A stretch of DNA of 64,000 bases, taken from the NCBI GenBank assembly GCA_017560125.1, contig JAFYOS010000017.1:1-64000 (forward strand), written 5' to 3'. The stretch comes from Bacteroidaceae bacterium. GTDB taxonomy: Bacteria > Bacteroidota > Bacteroidia > Bacteroidales > Bacteroidaceae. Below, piece by piece: positions 41,236 to 50,748 of this stretch (position 1 is its first letter; the number at the start of each line of letters is the position of its first letter). The notes under the pieces were generated by a model. That model was not told the origin of the DNA. It did not search any database and was given only the letters and a program-made list of their open reading frames with translations. The translations under genes and the position numbers were made by a program.

Positions 41236-43275
41236 CTATTGTGGTCTGTACTCGGCCGGCAAATTGGGCACATATATTATGTTGTCGAGTGCATTTCTGC
41301 CATCGCGGTCGGTAACAACGAATGTGAACATCCACTTGTTCAGTCGTATGCCGCCGTCGGGGTTGTTGGGTAGCTTGATGAACACCTTGTTCCACCCCTG
41401 GCGAAGCACTATCGGGGTGACGGGGCGGGCTGTGAAATTTTCATTCAGCAAATCTTTTTCGTTGTCTATCGGCTTGCCGCTGTTCTCCCATGCGGGTGGC
41501 ATTATCTCGTTGTTGTTGAGCCATATGCGCGAGCCGCGACGATCCCATTTGTCGCTGTCGGGCGCGTAGTCCCTCTCGGAACGACCGTAATTTTGGAATT
41601 CAATCTGCGCGCCGGCTTGCTGTGCCACGGGCGAGTAGATATACGTCCATGCATATGCGGTTGTGCCTGTGCGCGGGTTGTCGAAGTGCGAGGGCACTAT
41701 GGCGCCCCATGTGTGACGCAGATAGATGCCGGCGCCGGTGGCCACCCTTGTGCCGTACTCTTTACCCTCGTACAGGTAGTGCTCCTTGCAGCCCTCGCTC
41801 TCGGGTGGCAACATCTTGCCTGCGTCGCCCCCATTGGGGAAGGCATCGGTAACCGTCCATTGTATGTTGCATTGCCTTACATAGGGTATCTGTTCGCTGC
41901 GCAGCGAGTGGGCTTTGTGGAATAGGAAGCGTCGCTCCCAGTCGGCAAATTCGGCGTACTCGGCTGTGTGTGAATGGAGCGCGGTGCCGCCCTTTTCTAT
42001 GTATTGTGTGCCACCGCCTTTCCATGCTCTTTCGCACGAGGCCAGTATATTGGCATACATGTTGTTCTGTACTATTATATCCTGCGGATGGGGCAGCTTG
42101 CGGTCGTTCCACAAGGCGGTGATGGTGCCGGCAGTTTCGCTGTCGCCACGCTCGCTGTAATATATGTTGCTCTTGTAAATGCCGGCAACGTCGGCATATA
42201 CATCGAAATGGTTTACATAATTGTAACGGCAGTCGATATTGGGTATTCCTGCCACCTTGCGTCCGGCGGTTGACCACATCTGTGTCATGTCGAAGCCAGC
42301 ATCGGTCGAAATGCGTACGCCGCGTATGGGGTTCCACACGATAACCTTTTTGCCCAGCGAGTGAACCTTGTCGGTCATTGTTTTCAGGAAGCCGGGATAG
42401 GTGATGCTCTCCTCGTCGGCACCAATGTGTATGTATGGAGCAAGTGGGAATGTTGCGGCTACCTCGTCGAGTATCTCCTTTAGCTCCTGCACGCCCTTGT
42501 CGCTCTGCATGGAGTGACCCATCGCCTTTTTGAACGCGGCGCTATGGCCTGGCATGTCTATTTCGGGTATAATGGTGATGCCGCGCTCGGCTGCAAAGGC
42601 CTCCAGCTCGCGACACTGCTCCTGTGTGTAGTACATCCCCGGGAAACGGCTCATGGAGCTGTCGGCGGTCAGTTGCGGATATTTTTTCACTTCGAAGCGC
42701 CATGCCTGATTTTCGGTCATGTGAAAATGAAACGTATTCACCTTGAAACGGGCGAGCAGTTCAATCTCCTTTCTTATCTCGTCCATGGGGATGAAGCTGC
42801 GGCCTACGTCGTGCATGAATCCTCGCAGTTTGAATGCCGGCCAATCGACAATTTCCACGCATTCGAGTGCCGCCTTGCCGTCGTATCCTTCGGCCAGTTG
42901 CATCATGGTCTGCACGGCGCGTATGATGCCTGTCGTGGTGATGGCCTTTATGGTTACCTTGCTTGGCTCCACCTTCAACGAGTAGGCCTCGTCGGGGTAG
43001 CCGGCAAGCGCGTAGTCGTAGGCGCCGGGTATAGTGGCAACCATCTCCACTGCAATTTCGGGGGCACTTGCCTTGTCGGTTACGCCGCCGCACAGCTTGG
43101 CGAAATCCATAAGAAGGGGCACGCGCTCTTCTGCGGTAATCCTAATCCTCTTGTTCAATGGAAAAGAGCCCTCGCTCCTTGTGACCGCCTTTGGGGTGGG
43201 GAGCAGATGCTCTATTTTTGCTTCGGTGGCGGTGAACATGGCTGCCGCCAATAAAAACAAAATATATTTTTTCAT
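41236..43275 (-). CDS. Beta-N-acetylhexosaminidase (GH20)
   Basis: Removes terminal N-acetylglucosamine or -galactosamine from glycans. Starting at MKKYILFLLAAAMFTATEA gives 679 residues with a signal peptide; the longer frame lacks one. The N-terminal GH20b-like domain (LLPTPKAVTRSEGSFPL) precedes the barrel: LRGFMHDVGRSFIP, FHFHMTENQAWRFE, PEIDMPGHS and the catalytic Asp-Glu in YIHIGADEE. After the barrel is a C-terminal beta domain of about 150 residues (QIEFQNYGRSERDY, SRIWLNNNEIMPP, KVFIKLPN) that may bind carbohydrate. It is downstream of the carboxyltransferase gene with a terminator between them. Confidence 0.93.
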   Translation of the reverse strand: MKKYILFLLAAAMFTATEAKIEHLLPTPKAVTRSEGSFPLNKRIRITAEERVPLLMDFAKLCGGVTDKASAPEIAVEMVATIPGAYDYALAGYPDEAYSLKVEPSKVTIKAITTTGIIRAVQTMMQLAEGYDGKAALECVEIVDWPAFKLRGFMHDVGRSFIPMDEIRKEIELLARFKVNTFHFHMTENQAWRFEVKKYPQLTADSSMSRFPGMYYTQEQCRELEAFAAERGITIIPEIDMPGHSAAFKKAMGHSMQSDKGVQELKEILDEVAATFPLAPYIHIGADEESITYPGFLKTMTDKVHSLGKKVIVWNPIRGVRISTDAGFDMTQMWSTAGRKVAGIPNIDCRYNYVNHFDVYADVAGIYKSNIYYSERGDSETAGTITALWNDRKLPHPQDIIVQNNMYANILASCERAWKGGGTQYIEKGGTALHSHTAEYAEFADWERRFLFHKAHSLRSEQIPYVRQCNIQWTVTDAFPNGGDAGKMLPPESEGCKEHYLYEGKEYGTRVATGAGIYLRHTWGAIVPSHFDNPRTGTTAYAWTYIYSPVAQQAGAQIEFQNYGRSERDYAPDSDKWDRRGSRIWLNNNEIMPPAWENSGKPIDNEKDLLNENFTARPVTPIVLRQGWNKVFIKLPNNPDGGIRLNKWMFTFVVTDRDGRNALDNIIYVPNLPAEYRPQ

Positions 43276-43290
43276 AATAAGTGTCCTGAT

Positions 43291-43339
43291 ACAAAAAATG
43301 GAAGCAGCCTTACCGTCGGTTATGTGTGACGATAAGGCT
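43291..43339 (-). terminator. Rho-independent terminator of the carboxyltransferase gene
   Basis: AGCCTTACCGTC and GACGATAAGGCT form a 12-bp stem with one mismatch, followed on the minus strand by a run of six T. It sits just ahead of the GH20 start. Confidence 0.75.
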
Positions 43340-43351
43340 ACTTGTTGTTCT

Positions 43352-45130
43352 CTATTCAAAAAGGCCGTCGCGCTGTATGTAGGCGATGATGTCGCCACGG
43401 CGCACCTGCTCTCCCTGCTGGGCGCACACCTCTACCACGCGTCCGCCGAGCCCTGTGGAGACTGATTGCAACTCGCCCCACGGTGTTATTATCGTGCAGA
43501 ATAGCTCGTCGGGGGCAAAATGCTTGCCTATTGCGGGCGGCATCGAAGCGCCGTCGTATGATACCTCCCACAGCAATTGTCCCTTCTCGGGGGCAGCTAT
43601 CGGCTCGGCCTTGGCATGCTTAATGGCTTTTATGTCCTCTATGCTTACGCCCTGTTTTGCGAGCTCTCCCTCCTTGGCCTTCTCTATATCGGCAAGGAAG
43701 CGCTCCTTGGCTATGCCGCTCTTGTAGTCGCGATATTGGCGGTCGTGCATGGCAAATTCGAAGAGCTCCTCGTCGTCCTCGCCGCGCTCCCAGCCGAGCT
43801 CTTCCATCTCCTTGATGTATTTATCGAGCACATCGGGATAGAAACTCTGCGGATCGACGGTGGTGAATTCGTAACCCTTCTCCTTGGCGAGCTCAACGAT
43901 TTCGGGAGCTACTTCGCCGGGCAACTGACCGCTCTTGCCAAGTATCATTCCCCACATGCTTTCGTCCATGCGGCTGAAACGCGGCTCGTCCTGTGCACGG
44001 CTCAGCAGGTTCATCAGTGCAATGTTCTTTACATACTGGCTGAAGGGGGTTACAAGGGGTGGATAACCTACGCGCGGCCACACATAGGCAACCTCGTTGA
44101 ACAGCTCTACCATGAGCTCGTCGATGGTATTGTATATGGGCTTACCCTTGCTCTGCAATATGCCGTTGATGCCTTTATATACACCGGCAAGGTCGGACAT
44201 CATGGAGCCCATCATGCCGCCGGGCAATCCGCTTGTGAGCAGCAGCGAGCTCATCAGCTTGTTGTTGCTGTCCATGAAGTAGCCCAACCACTCGTCTATG
44301 AACTGCTGTGTAAGGCTGCGTGCCTTCATGTAGGCGTTCATATCTATTTCGGGTACCTTGAAGCCGGCGTCCTTCAGCATAGCCTGCACGCTGATGATGT
44401 CGGGATGCACCTTGCCCCACGACAGGGGCTCGATGGCGGTGTCGATGATGTCGCAACCATTCTCGCACACTTCCAATATGGATGCCATCGATAGTCCGGG
44501 GCCGCTGTGGCCATGGTACTGTATGATTACATCGGGATGCTTCTCCTTGATGCTCTTTACCAGACGGCCCAGGAATGCCGGACGACCGATACCGGCCATA
44601 TCCTTTAGGCATATTTCGGGCGCGCCGGCCTCAATCAGCTTGTCGGCCATGTCGCTGTAATATTCCACGGTGTGGATGGGCGACGATGTGATGCATAGTG
44701 TGGCCTGGGGTATCATTCCCGCCTCGAGTGCATATTTTATTGAAGGTATGATGTTGCGTACATCGTTCAATCCGCAGAAAATGCGGGTGATGTCGGTGCC
44801 TTGCGCCTTCTTCACCTTGTACATCAGGCGGCGTACATCGGCCGGAACGGGGAACATGCGAAGGGCATTCAGTGCTCGGTCGAGCATGTGTGTCTGTATG
44901 CCGGCTTCGTGAAAATATTTAGTGAAGGCGCGAACTGCCTTGTTGGGGTTCTCGCCTGCCATAAGATTAACCTGTTCAAAAGCGCCTCCATTGGTCTCGA
45001 CGCGTGCAAAGCATCCCATTTCCACTATCACCGGGGCTATCTTCTCCAGCTGTTCTGCCAACGGCTGGAATTTACCGGACGATTGAAACATATCGCGGTA
45101 AACCAAACTGAACTTTATCTCTTTTTTCAT
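43352..45130 (-). CDS. Pyruvate carboxylase subunit B / oxaloacetate decarboxylase alpha-like carboxyltransferase
   Basis: A 592-residue carboxyltransferase of central metabolism or sodium-pump type. The start is set at MKKEIKFSLVYRDMF; the longer frame adds a doubtful leader. The TIM barrel has VYRDMFQSSGKF, MGCFARVETNGGAFEQVN, FCGLNDVRNI, the lysine in CLKDMAGIGRP, QYHGHSGPGLSMASILEV and EPLSWGKVHPD. The conserved C-terminal half (MNAYMKARSL, NEVAYVWPRVGYPPLVTPFSQYV) follows. At the end is the start of a biotinyl-like domain (GGRVVEVCAQQGEQVRRGDIIAYI) that stops before the AMK motif, with QRDGLFE in its place. No biotinyl lysine is encoded. No other carboxylase subunit gene is nearby. Confidence 0.87.
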   Translation of the reverse strand: MKKEIKFSLVYRDMFQSSGKFQPLAEQLEKIAPVIVEMGCFARVETNGGAFEQVNLMAGENPNKAVRAFTKYFHEAGIQTHMLDRALNALRMFPVPADVRRLMYKVKKAQGTDITRIFCGLNDVRNIIPSIKYALEAGMIPQATLCITSSPIHTVEYYSDMADKLIEAGAPEICLKDMAGIGRPAFLGRLVKSIKEKHPDVIIQYHGHSGPGLSMASILEVCENGCDIIDTAIEPLSWGKVHPDIISVQAMLKDAGFKVPEIDMNAYMKARSLTQQFIDEWLGYFMDSNNKLMSSLLLTSGLPGGMMGSMMSDLAGVYKGINGILQSKGKPIYNTIDELMVELFNEVAYVWPRVGYPPLVTPFSQYVKNIALMNLLSRAQDEPRFSRMDESMWGMILGKSGQLPGEVAPEIVELAKEKGYEFTTVDPQSFYPDVLDKYIKEMEELGWERGEDDEELFEFAMHDRQYRDYKSGIAKERFLADIEKAKEGELAKQGVSIEDIKAIKHAKAEPIAAPEKGQLLWEVSYDGASMPPAIGKHFAPDELFCTIITPWGELQSVSTGLGGRVVEVCAQQGEQVRRGDIIAYIQRDGLFE

Positions 45131-45316
45131 AATTTGCGAAATTAGTAGAACTTCAAGTGTAAAGGTAATGTAAAATTTCAAAAATACCATAATGTCCAAT
45201 GAAAAAATCCACTCATTTTACATTTGTTTAAGAAACCGCCCGCCCGCCTCTGCAGGGCTTCGGGTGGCATATTGCTACTATAATTTATATCGCGCGCGAG
45301 AAAACGTGCAATTTGT

Positions 45317-45347
45317 TTTGCATTAAGCGCAGTTTGCATTAAATTTG
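45317..45347 (+). promoter_or_regulatory. Promoter of the serine dehydratase operon
   Basis: TTTG at 45317-45320, a 19-base spacer and TAAATTTG at 45340-45347, a full Bacteroidota consensus, 37 bases before the start. Confidence 0.8.
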
Positions 45348-45384
45348 CCTAATTTTAATAATATCCAACCATATACCTAAACCT

Positions 45385-46593
45385 ATGAAATCCCTTCGTT
45401 CACTATTTCGCATAGGACTGGGCCCGTCAAGTAGCCACACTATGGGTCCCAACCGCGCGGCCTTGCAATTTGCCGACAGGTGCAAAGATGTCGATTCGTA
45501 CAGAGTAACGCTTTACGGAAGCCTTGCTGCTACCGGGCAAGGACACATGACCGACGTTGCCATTATAAATGTGCTTGAACCCATAGCGCCGCTCGAGATT
45601 GTGTGGGAACCCGAGGTGTTCCTTCCCTTCCACCCCAACGGCATGAAATTCGAGGGCATAAAGGATGGCAAGGTAATAGACGAATGGGTGATATACAGCG
45701 TTGGTGGCGGCGAACTTGCCAACGAAAGCACCGTGAAGAATGACGATGACATATACCCCTTGACCACCATGCACGATATCATGCAGTGGAGCGACGATAC
45801 AGGCTGCGCCTTCTGGGAATATGTCGAAATGTACGAGGGCCCCGAAATATGGGATTTCCTGAAAACCGTATGGGATACGATGCAGGCTACCATAGCCCGC
45901 GGTCTTGAGCACGAGGGCGTGCTGCCCGGTGGCTTGGGCTTGCAACGCAAGGCCGGCACCTATCTGCTGAAGTCCAATTCCTACAGCTCGTCGGTGCGCA
46001 GCAAGGCAAGGGTATATGCCTATGCGCTTGCTACATCCGAGGAGAATGCAAGCGGCGCTACGGTGGTAACAGCTCCCACATGTGGTTCGTGTGGAGTGCT
46101 TCCGGCCGTACTGCACCATCTTGCAAGCAACTATCAGTTCAGTGAGCCCCGCATATTAAGAGCGCTTGCCACTGCCGGTCTCATAGGAAATATTGTAAAG
46201 GAAAATGCCTCAATCTCGGGAGCCGAGGTAGGTTGCCAGGGCGAGGTTGGAGTGGCATGTGCTATGGCCGCAGCCGCAGCCTGCCAGTTGTTCGGCGGTA
46301 CAATCAACCAGATTGAGTATGCAGCCGAGATGGGCCTCGAGCACCATTTGGGCCTCACATGCGATCCCATGTGCGGTCTTGTTCAGGTGCCCTGCATCGA
46401 GCGAAACGCCATTGCAGCGTCGCGTGCTCTCGATTCATGTACATATGCCATGCTCTCGGACGGCAAGCACAAGATTACCTTCGACCACATTGTCGAGGTT
46501 ATGCGCGACACCGGTCACGACCTTCCCGCTCTGTACAAGGAAACATCAACCGGCGGTATAGCAAAAATCGAATTCAAGAAAAAGAAGAAATAA
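45385..46593 (+). CDS. sdaA: L-serine ammonia-lyase (iron-sulfur serine dehydratase)
   Basis: Converts L-serine to pyruvate and ammonia; 402 residues with beta and alpha domains fused in one chain. GPSSSHTMGPNRAA is at residues 13-26, then GGGELANE, TAPTCGSCGVLPAVLHHL, ASISGAEVGCQGEVGVACAMAA and CDPMCGLVQVPCIERNA, which carry the conserved cysteines that hold the oxygen-sensitive 4Fe-4S cluster. It is followed after 17 bases by an S9 peptidase, so serine from peptide breakdown could feed it. Confidence 0.95.
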   Translation: MKSLRSLFRIGLGPSSSHTMGPNRAALQFADRCKDVDSYRVTLYGSLAATGQGHMTDVAIINVLEPIAPLEIVWEPEVFLPFHPNGMKFEGIKDGKVIDEWVIYSVGGGELANESTVKNDDDIYPLTTMHDIMQWSDDTGCAFWEYVEMYEGPEIWDFLKTVWDTMQATIARGLEHEGVLPGGLGLQRKAGTYLLKSNSYSSSVRSKARVYAYALATSEENASGATVVTAPTCGSCGVLPAVLHHLASNYQFSEPRILRALATAGLIGNIVKENASISGAEVGCQGEVGVACAMAAAAACQLFGGTINQIEYAAEMGLEHHLGLTCDPMCGLVQVPCIERNAIAASRALDSCTYAMLSDGKHKITFDHIVEVMRDTGHDLPALYKETSTGGIAKIEFKKKKK

Positions 46594-46610
46594 TATAAAC
46601 ATAATCCAAA

Positions 46611-49100
46611 ATGAAAAAATTATTATTGCTGTTGGCACTTCCCATGCTCGCACTCACCATGCAGGCCAAGGAAGTGGCTAAAAACGAAGATTGCAAACGC
46701 GTACGTCCCAATTACGCTCTTGCCGAGAGATTCTCGCCCAAGAAAATAGGACGCTTGGTAAAATCGACATCCGTTACTCCCCACTGGTTCTCGGATGGCA
46801 AGAAATTCTGGTATTCGTGGACCTATGAGAATGGCACACGCTACTACATTGTAGATGCCAAGAGCGGCAAGAAAAAAGAGATGTGGGACATGGCAAAGCT
46901 CGCTGCCGAAATCACCGAAAAGACAGGTGATCCCTACGATGCACAGCACCTTCCCATTCAGAATGTCCAGTTGCGCAACGATCGCTACGTGCGCATCGGC
47001 ATCCAGTCGAAGCTCGAGATTCCCAAGCAGCTCAAGCGTTGGGAGCGCAACGACTCTGCCAAGATTGCGAAAATAAAGAAAGAAAACCAGAAAGAGAACA
47101 AATATTTCCATTTCGAGTACGACCTCGAGAAGGGCGAGCTCATCGAGCGCACTAACGACGAGATTGAGGATCTCTATCCTTCGTACCCCCACTGGGCAAA
47201 CGTATCGCCCGATGGCAAGTATGTAATCTACGAGAAAAACTGGAACATCTGGTACATGTCTATGGAGGATCTCGAGAAATTGCGCATCTGGGACAAGGAT
47301 TCAACCGTGGTTGAACACCAGCTCACAAAGAACGGTCGTCCCGGCAAATGCTACGCATGGCACCCCGTAGGCACCGAGAAGGTCGATAGCACTGCTCGTT
47401 TCGGTGTGAACGCCCTTTGGTCGCCCGATTCACGTCACTTCGTGATGTTGCACCAGAAGGACTCGATGTTGAAGAATTTCTGGGTAATCAATTCGCTCAG
47501 CTCACCCCGTCCTACACTCGAAACCTACAAATATCAGATGCCCGGCGAGCCCGGCCCCATCGTTACTATGGAGCTTTTCGATATGGAGAACAAGAACAGC
47601 AAGTTCATAAATATTGCCAAGTTCAAGGAGCAGACAGTGGAGCTCTTCAATAAGCCCGGCAAACTTGCCAATATGTACAAGCGTCCCCGCAACCGCGTAT
47701 GGCTCGGTACAGACAAGGAATTCTATTTCCAGCGTACAAGCCGCGACCTGAAGAAAATCGAGGTTTGCCGCGTTAGCGTCGATACCGACAGCGCCATCAC
47801 CATTGTGCACGAAGAGATGAATACCTCTATCGAGGCGCGTCAGATTAAGGTGGTTAACGGTGGCAAGAACTTCATCCAGTGGTCGGAGCGTACGGGTTGG
47901 GCAATGCTCTACCTTTACGACATGGATGGCAACCTTGTGAACCCCATCACCGAGGGTGATTTCCATGTAGATGAGATTTTGGCTGTCAACGACAAAGAGA
48001 AGAAGGTATATTTCACTGCTAACGGCTACAACAAGGACGAGAACCCCTATTACTGCCACCTGTTCAGCGTAGGCTACGACGGCAAGGGCCTCAAACAACT
48101 CGACAAGGGCGATCTTAACGGCCGCTTCAGCGTGGTTGAGGATGGTAGCTCGTTCATCGCCAACAGCTCGCGTGTGGATACAGTGCCCACATCGATACTT
48201 TATAGCGCATCGGGCAAGCAGCTTGCTCACCTCGAGACAGCCGACCTTTCGCGCCTCTTCGAAGCAGGTTACAAATATCCCGAGCGCTTCAAGGTGAAGG
48301 CCGACGATGGTATCACCGACCTCTATGGCGTGATGTACAAGCCCTTCGATTTCGATTCAACCAAGTGCTATCCCTTGATTGAATATGTATATCCCGGCCC
48401 CCAGACCGAGGCTGTGAACGAAAGCTGGTCATCGGGTATGAACCGCATCGACCGCCTTGCACAGATGGGATTCATTGTGATAACCATCGGTAACCGCGGT
48501 GGTCATCCCAACCGTTCTAAGTGGTACCACAATTTCGGTTACGGTAACCTTCGCGACTACGGACTTGCCGACAAGAAGGTTGCGGCTCAGCAGCTTATTG
48601 CACGTCACTCGTTCATCGACGGCGAGCGCGTAGGTATCCACGGTCACTCGGGTGGTGGTTTCATGTCAACAGCGGCTATCCTCTACTATCCCGATTTCTT
48701 CAAGGCTGCCGTTTCGTGTGCAGGTAACCACGATAACCGCATCTACAACCGTTGGTGGAGCGAGAAACACCATGGTATCAAGGAAGTTATAAACGAGACC
48801 GACACTACATTCGCTTATCGCATTAGCAACAACCAGGAGCTTGCAAGCCGTCTGAAAGGACACCTGATGTTGGTGACTGGCGACATGGACAACAACGTGA
48901 ACCCCGCGAATACCATCCGCGTAATTAACGCGCTCATCAGAGCAAATAAGCGTTTCGATATCCTGTTGTTGCCCGGACAGCGTCACTCATTCAGCGACAT
49001 GGACGAGTACTTCTTCTGGAAGATGGCCGACCACTTCAGCCGCTACTTGCTTGGCGAATCGAAGACCGAAACAGATATCAAAGAGATAAACAACGACTAA
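46611..49100 (+). CDS. Secreted prolyl oligopeptidase-family (S9) peptidase
   Basis: A dipeptidyl-peptidase-4-like serine peptidase of 829 residues. A signal peptide (MKKLLLLLALPMLALTMQA) is followed by a beta-propeller-like N-terminal half (PHWFSDGKKFWYSW, YPHWANVSPDGKYVIY, ALWSPDSRHFVML) and an alpha/beta-hydrolase half. The catalytic triad is visible: Ser in GHSGGG, Asp in TGDMDNNVNP and His in GQRHSFSD. It cleaves short peptides in the periplasm or at the surface. It is downstream of sdaA in one transcription unit and ends in a very strong hairpin. Confidence 0.94.
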   Translation: MKKLLLLLALPMLALTMQAKEVAKNEDCKRVRPNYALAERFSPKKIGRLVKSTSVTPHWFSDGKKFWYSWTYENGTRYYIVDAKSGKKKEMWDMAKLAAEITEKTGDPYDAQHLPIQNVQLRNDRYVRIGIQSKLEIPKQLKRWERNDSAKIAKIKKENQKENKYFHFEYDLEKGELIERTNDEIEDLYPSYPHWANVSPDGKYVIYEKNWNIWYMSMEDLEKLRIWDKDSTVVEHQLTKNGRPGKCYAWHPVGTEKVDSTARFGVNALWSPDSRHFVMLHQKDSMLKNFWVINSLSSPRPTLETYKYQMPGEPGPIVTMELFDMENKNSKFINIAKFKEQTVELFNKPGKLANMYKRPRNRVWLGTDKEFYFQRTSRDLKKIEVCRVSVDTDSAITIVHEEMNTSIEARQIKVVNGGKNFIQWSERTGWAMLYLYDMDGNLVNPITEGDFHVDEILAVNDKEKKVYFTANGYNKDENPYYCHLFSVGYDGKGLKQLDKGDLNGRFSVVEDGSSFIANSSRVDTVPTSILYSASGKQLAHLETADLSRLFEAGYKYPERFKVKADDGITDLYGVMYKPFDFDSTKCYPLIEYVYPGPQTEAVNESWSSGMNRIDRLAQMGFIVITIGNRGGHPNRSKWYHNFGYGNLRDYGLADKKVAAQQLIARHSFIDGERVGIHGHSGGGFMSTAAILYYPDFFKAAVSCAGNHDNRIYNRWWSEKHHGIKEVINETDTTFAYRISNNQELASRLKGHLMLVTGDMDNNVNPANTIRVINALIRANKRFDILLLPGQRHSFSDMDEYFFWKMADHFSRYLLGESKTETDIKEINND

Positions 49101-49114
49101 TTGCCGTTATTCAT

Positions 49115-49154
49115 GAAAACAATCAGCGCCCCGAAAAGGGCGCTGATTGTTTTC
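49115..49154. terminator. Bidirectional Rho-independent terminator
   Basis: A perfect 17-bp stem (GAAAACAATCAGCGCCC / GGGCGCTGATTGTTTTC) with a 6-base loop lies between the convergent S9 peptidase and anti-sigma genes. The A- and T-rich bases of the stem foot serve both strands. Confidence 0.9.
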
Positions 49155-49166
49155 ATTACGGTTGTG

Positions 49167-50033
49167 CTATTCCGGCTTTCTCATTATGTCGTTCAGCGTT
49201 ATGGGGTAGTCGTAGGCAATGGTAGTAATCTCTGCCAAAACCCTTTTTTGCGATGTGTCGGCATCTTCCATCACGATCTTGATGTTTGTAAATGCCTCTT
49301 TTTCGGCCGAGAAGAGAAGCACACAGAATGGGTGGTGCTTTGCGGCGGGCTTGGTTTCGAATGTGATGGTCTGCTCCTCTTTTGATACCGTTATCGATTC
49401 AATCCTGTCGGCTGGGATGTTGTATAGTGGCAGCCCCTCCTTGGTGCGGCATGGCTCGTGTGTGGGCGACTCCTCCAAGTCGTTTAGCACATAGCTTGTG
49501 TCACCTATTTTTGTCAGCACATTGCTCATCATATTAAAAAAAGATTCGCAGTTCACCGGGTGGAAGGGGATTGCCGATTTGCCCTTGAATGCGCCGTTTT
49601 GCCACAGCTGCAACGAGTCCTTGTCGTATATGGCTACTGTGCTCTGTCTGTCGTTCCACTCCTCGCGCATGTAGGTGGTGCTGTCCTTTTTTAGAAAATA
49701 GATCTTGCCGTCTGTTGCCTGCCCTGTCTCCATGTGGTAGCTCTTCACTTCGAGATAGAGGGTGTTTTTATTCGATATTTTTTCTATTGCGCGCTCAATC
49801 ATTTCCGTGGTGATGCCTGTGGCGTAGCTCTTTTCTACCACATTTATCTGTGTGAAGAAAATGAGCGCCACTGCGAGCACGGCTGCCACAGAGGCTATGC
49901 GCATATAAAGCACTCTTCTTGTGGCTGTTTTCTGCTTGCCGGGTGAGAAGGTTATTTTGCATTCGGGGGTGTGCTTGGGGGTCAGAATATCCTTTACAAT
50001 CTTGTTGTCCTGTTCGAAATTATTGTTGTTCAT
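49167..50033 (-). CDS. Membrane anti-sigma-like protein with LolA-like periplasmic domain
   Basis: A 288-residue protein with a short cytoplasmic N-terminus (about 43 residues), one membrane helix (about 44-61, RIASVAAVLAVALIFF) and a periplasmic beta-rich domain (65-288; NTLYLEVKSYHMETGQATDGKIYFLKKD, KDSLQLWQNGAFKG, PLYNIPADRIESITV) that resembles LolA-fold proteins. It starts 20 bases after the ECF sigma gene, the usual position of an anti-sigma factor. The cytoplasmic part has no zinc-binding HxxxCxxC, so it belongs to a different anti-sigma type. The signal it senses is not known. Confidence 0.75.
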   Translation of the reverse strand: MNNNNFEQDNKIVKDILTPKHTPECKITFSPGKQKTATRRVLYMRIASVAAVLAVALIFFTQINVVEKSYATGITTEMIERAIEKISNKNTLYLEVKSYHMETGQATDGKIYFLKKDSTTYMREEWNDRQSTVAIYDKDSLQLWQNGAFKGKSAIPFHPVNCESFFNMMSNVLTKIGDTSYVLNDLEESPTHEPCRTKEGLPLYNIPADRIESITVSKEEQTITFETKPAAKHHPFCVLLFSAEKEAFTNIKIVMEDADTSQKRVLAEITTIAYDYPITLNDIMRKPE

Positions 50034-50053
50034 GGTGTGTGGTTTTTTAGTGG

Positions 50054-50557
50054 TTAGTTCTCTTTTTCTATAAGCTTTCGAAGCTTTTCGATGCCGTAAC
50101 GGTAGCGCGATTTCACGCTCGCCTCGGGTATTTCCAGTATTTCGGCTATTTCGCGAAATGTCTTTTCGCCATGTATGTGCAGCCTTATCGCCTCGCTCTG
50201 TTCGTGCGGGATGCTGTTCAGTAGGCTGTTTATAAGCGCATATTCTTGTTCGAAATCGCGTGGTTGCAGGTCGGCCTTCTCCACAACCTCTCTGCTCTCC
50301 AAATCGACAAAGCCGAGCTGCGGTCTGCGCCGTTTAAGCGTGTTGCAGTTGTTCGAGAGGCTGCGGAAAATGTAGCTTTTCAGGTTTTTGGTGCTTTCTA
50401 CTATCCCAGGGGTTTTGCACAGGGTTATGAACAGGTCCTGCAACATATCTTCGGCCTCCTCTGCGCTTCCCAAATGGTAGCAGGCGTAGCAGAACAGTGC
50501 CTTTTTCTCTGCTTCCATTGTGTCGGCAATCAATTTTTGTATTTCATTTTGTTTCAT
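50054..50557 (-). CDS. ECF-family RNA polymerase sigma factor
   Basis: A 167-residue sigma-70-type factor with only regions 2 and 4. Region 2 is seen as FCYACYHLGSAEEAEDMLQDLFITL and LKSYIFRSLSNNC; region 4 as INSLLNSIPHEQSEAIRLHIHGEKTFREIAEILEIPEASVKSRYRYGIEKLRKLI. It probably controls its own operon and an unlinked envelope set. It is followed by its likely anti-sigma. The promoter upstream does not match TAnnTTTG, consistent with autoregulation. Confidence 0.92.
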   Translation of the reverse strand: MKQNEIQKLIADTMEAEKKALFCYACYHLGSAEEAEDMLQDLFITLCKTPGIVESTKNLKSYIFRSLSNNCNTLKRRRPQLGFVDLESREVVEKADLQPRDFEQEYALINSLLNSIPHEQSEAIRLHIHGEKTFREIAEILEIPEASVKSRYRYGIEKLRKLIEKEN

Positions 50558-50719
50558 TTTGTTATCGTTTGTAGTTCAATTTATTTAGAAGCTTCTGATA
50601 TTAAGAAACGAAATTAACAAAATAGATTTAGAAGCCCTTTTCTTTTTTTATAAAAATCTTATCGCGCCCGTTCCCATTATAAAAAGCGGAGAAAATGCAG
50701 TTTTCTTCCGCTTCTATTA

Positions 50720-50727
50720 TATATTTG
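50720..50727 (+). promoter_or_regulatory. Bacteroidota -7 box (TATATTTG) of the RmlD-like gene
   Basis: TATATTTG lies 22 bases before the start codon, so the leader is very short. The -33 element is not clear. Confidence 0.45.
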
Positions 50728-50748
50728 CATGTTATTTGCATATAGATT

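Noticed and set aside
43577-44494. 305-codon open frame on the plus strand
   Set aside because: Antisense to the carboxyltransferase barrel; no family signature.
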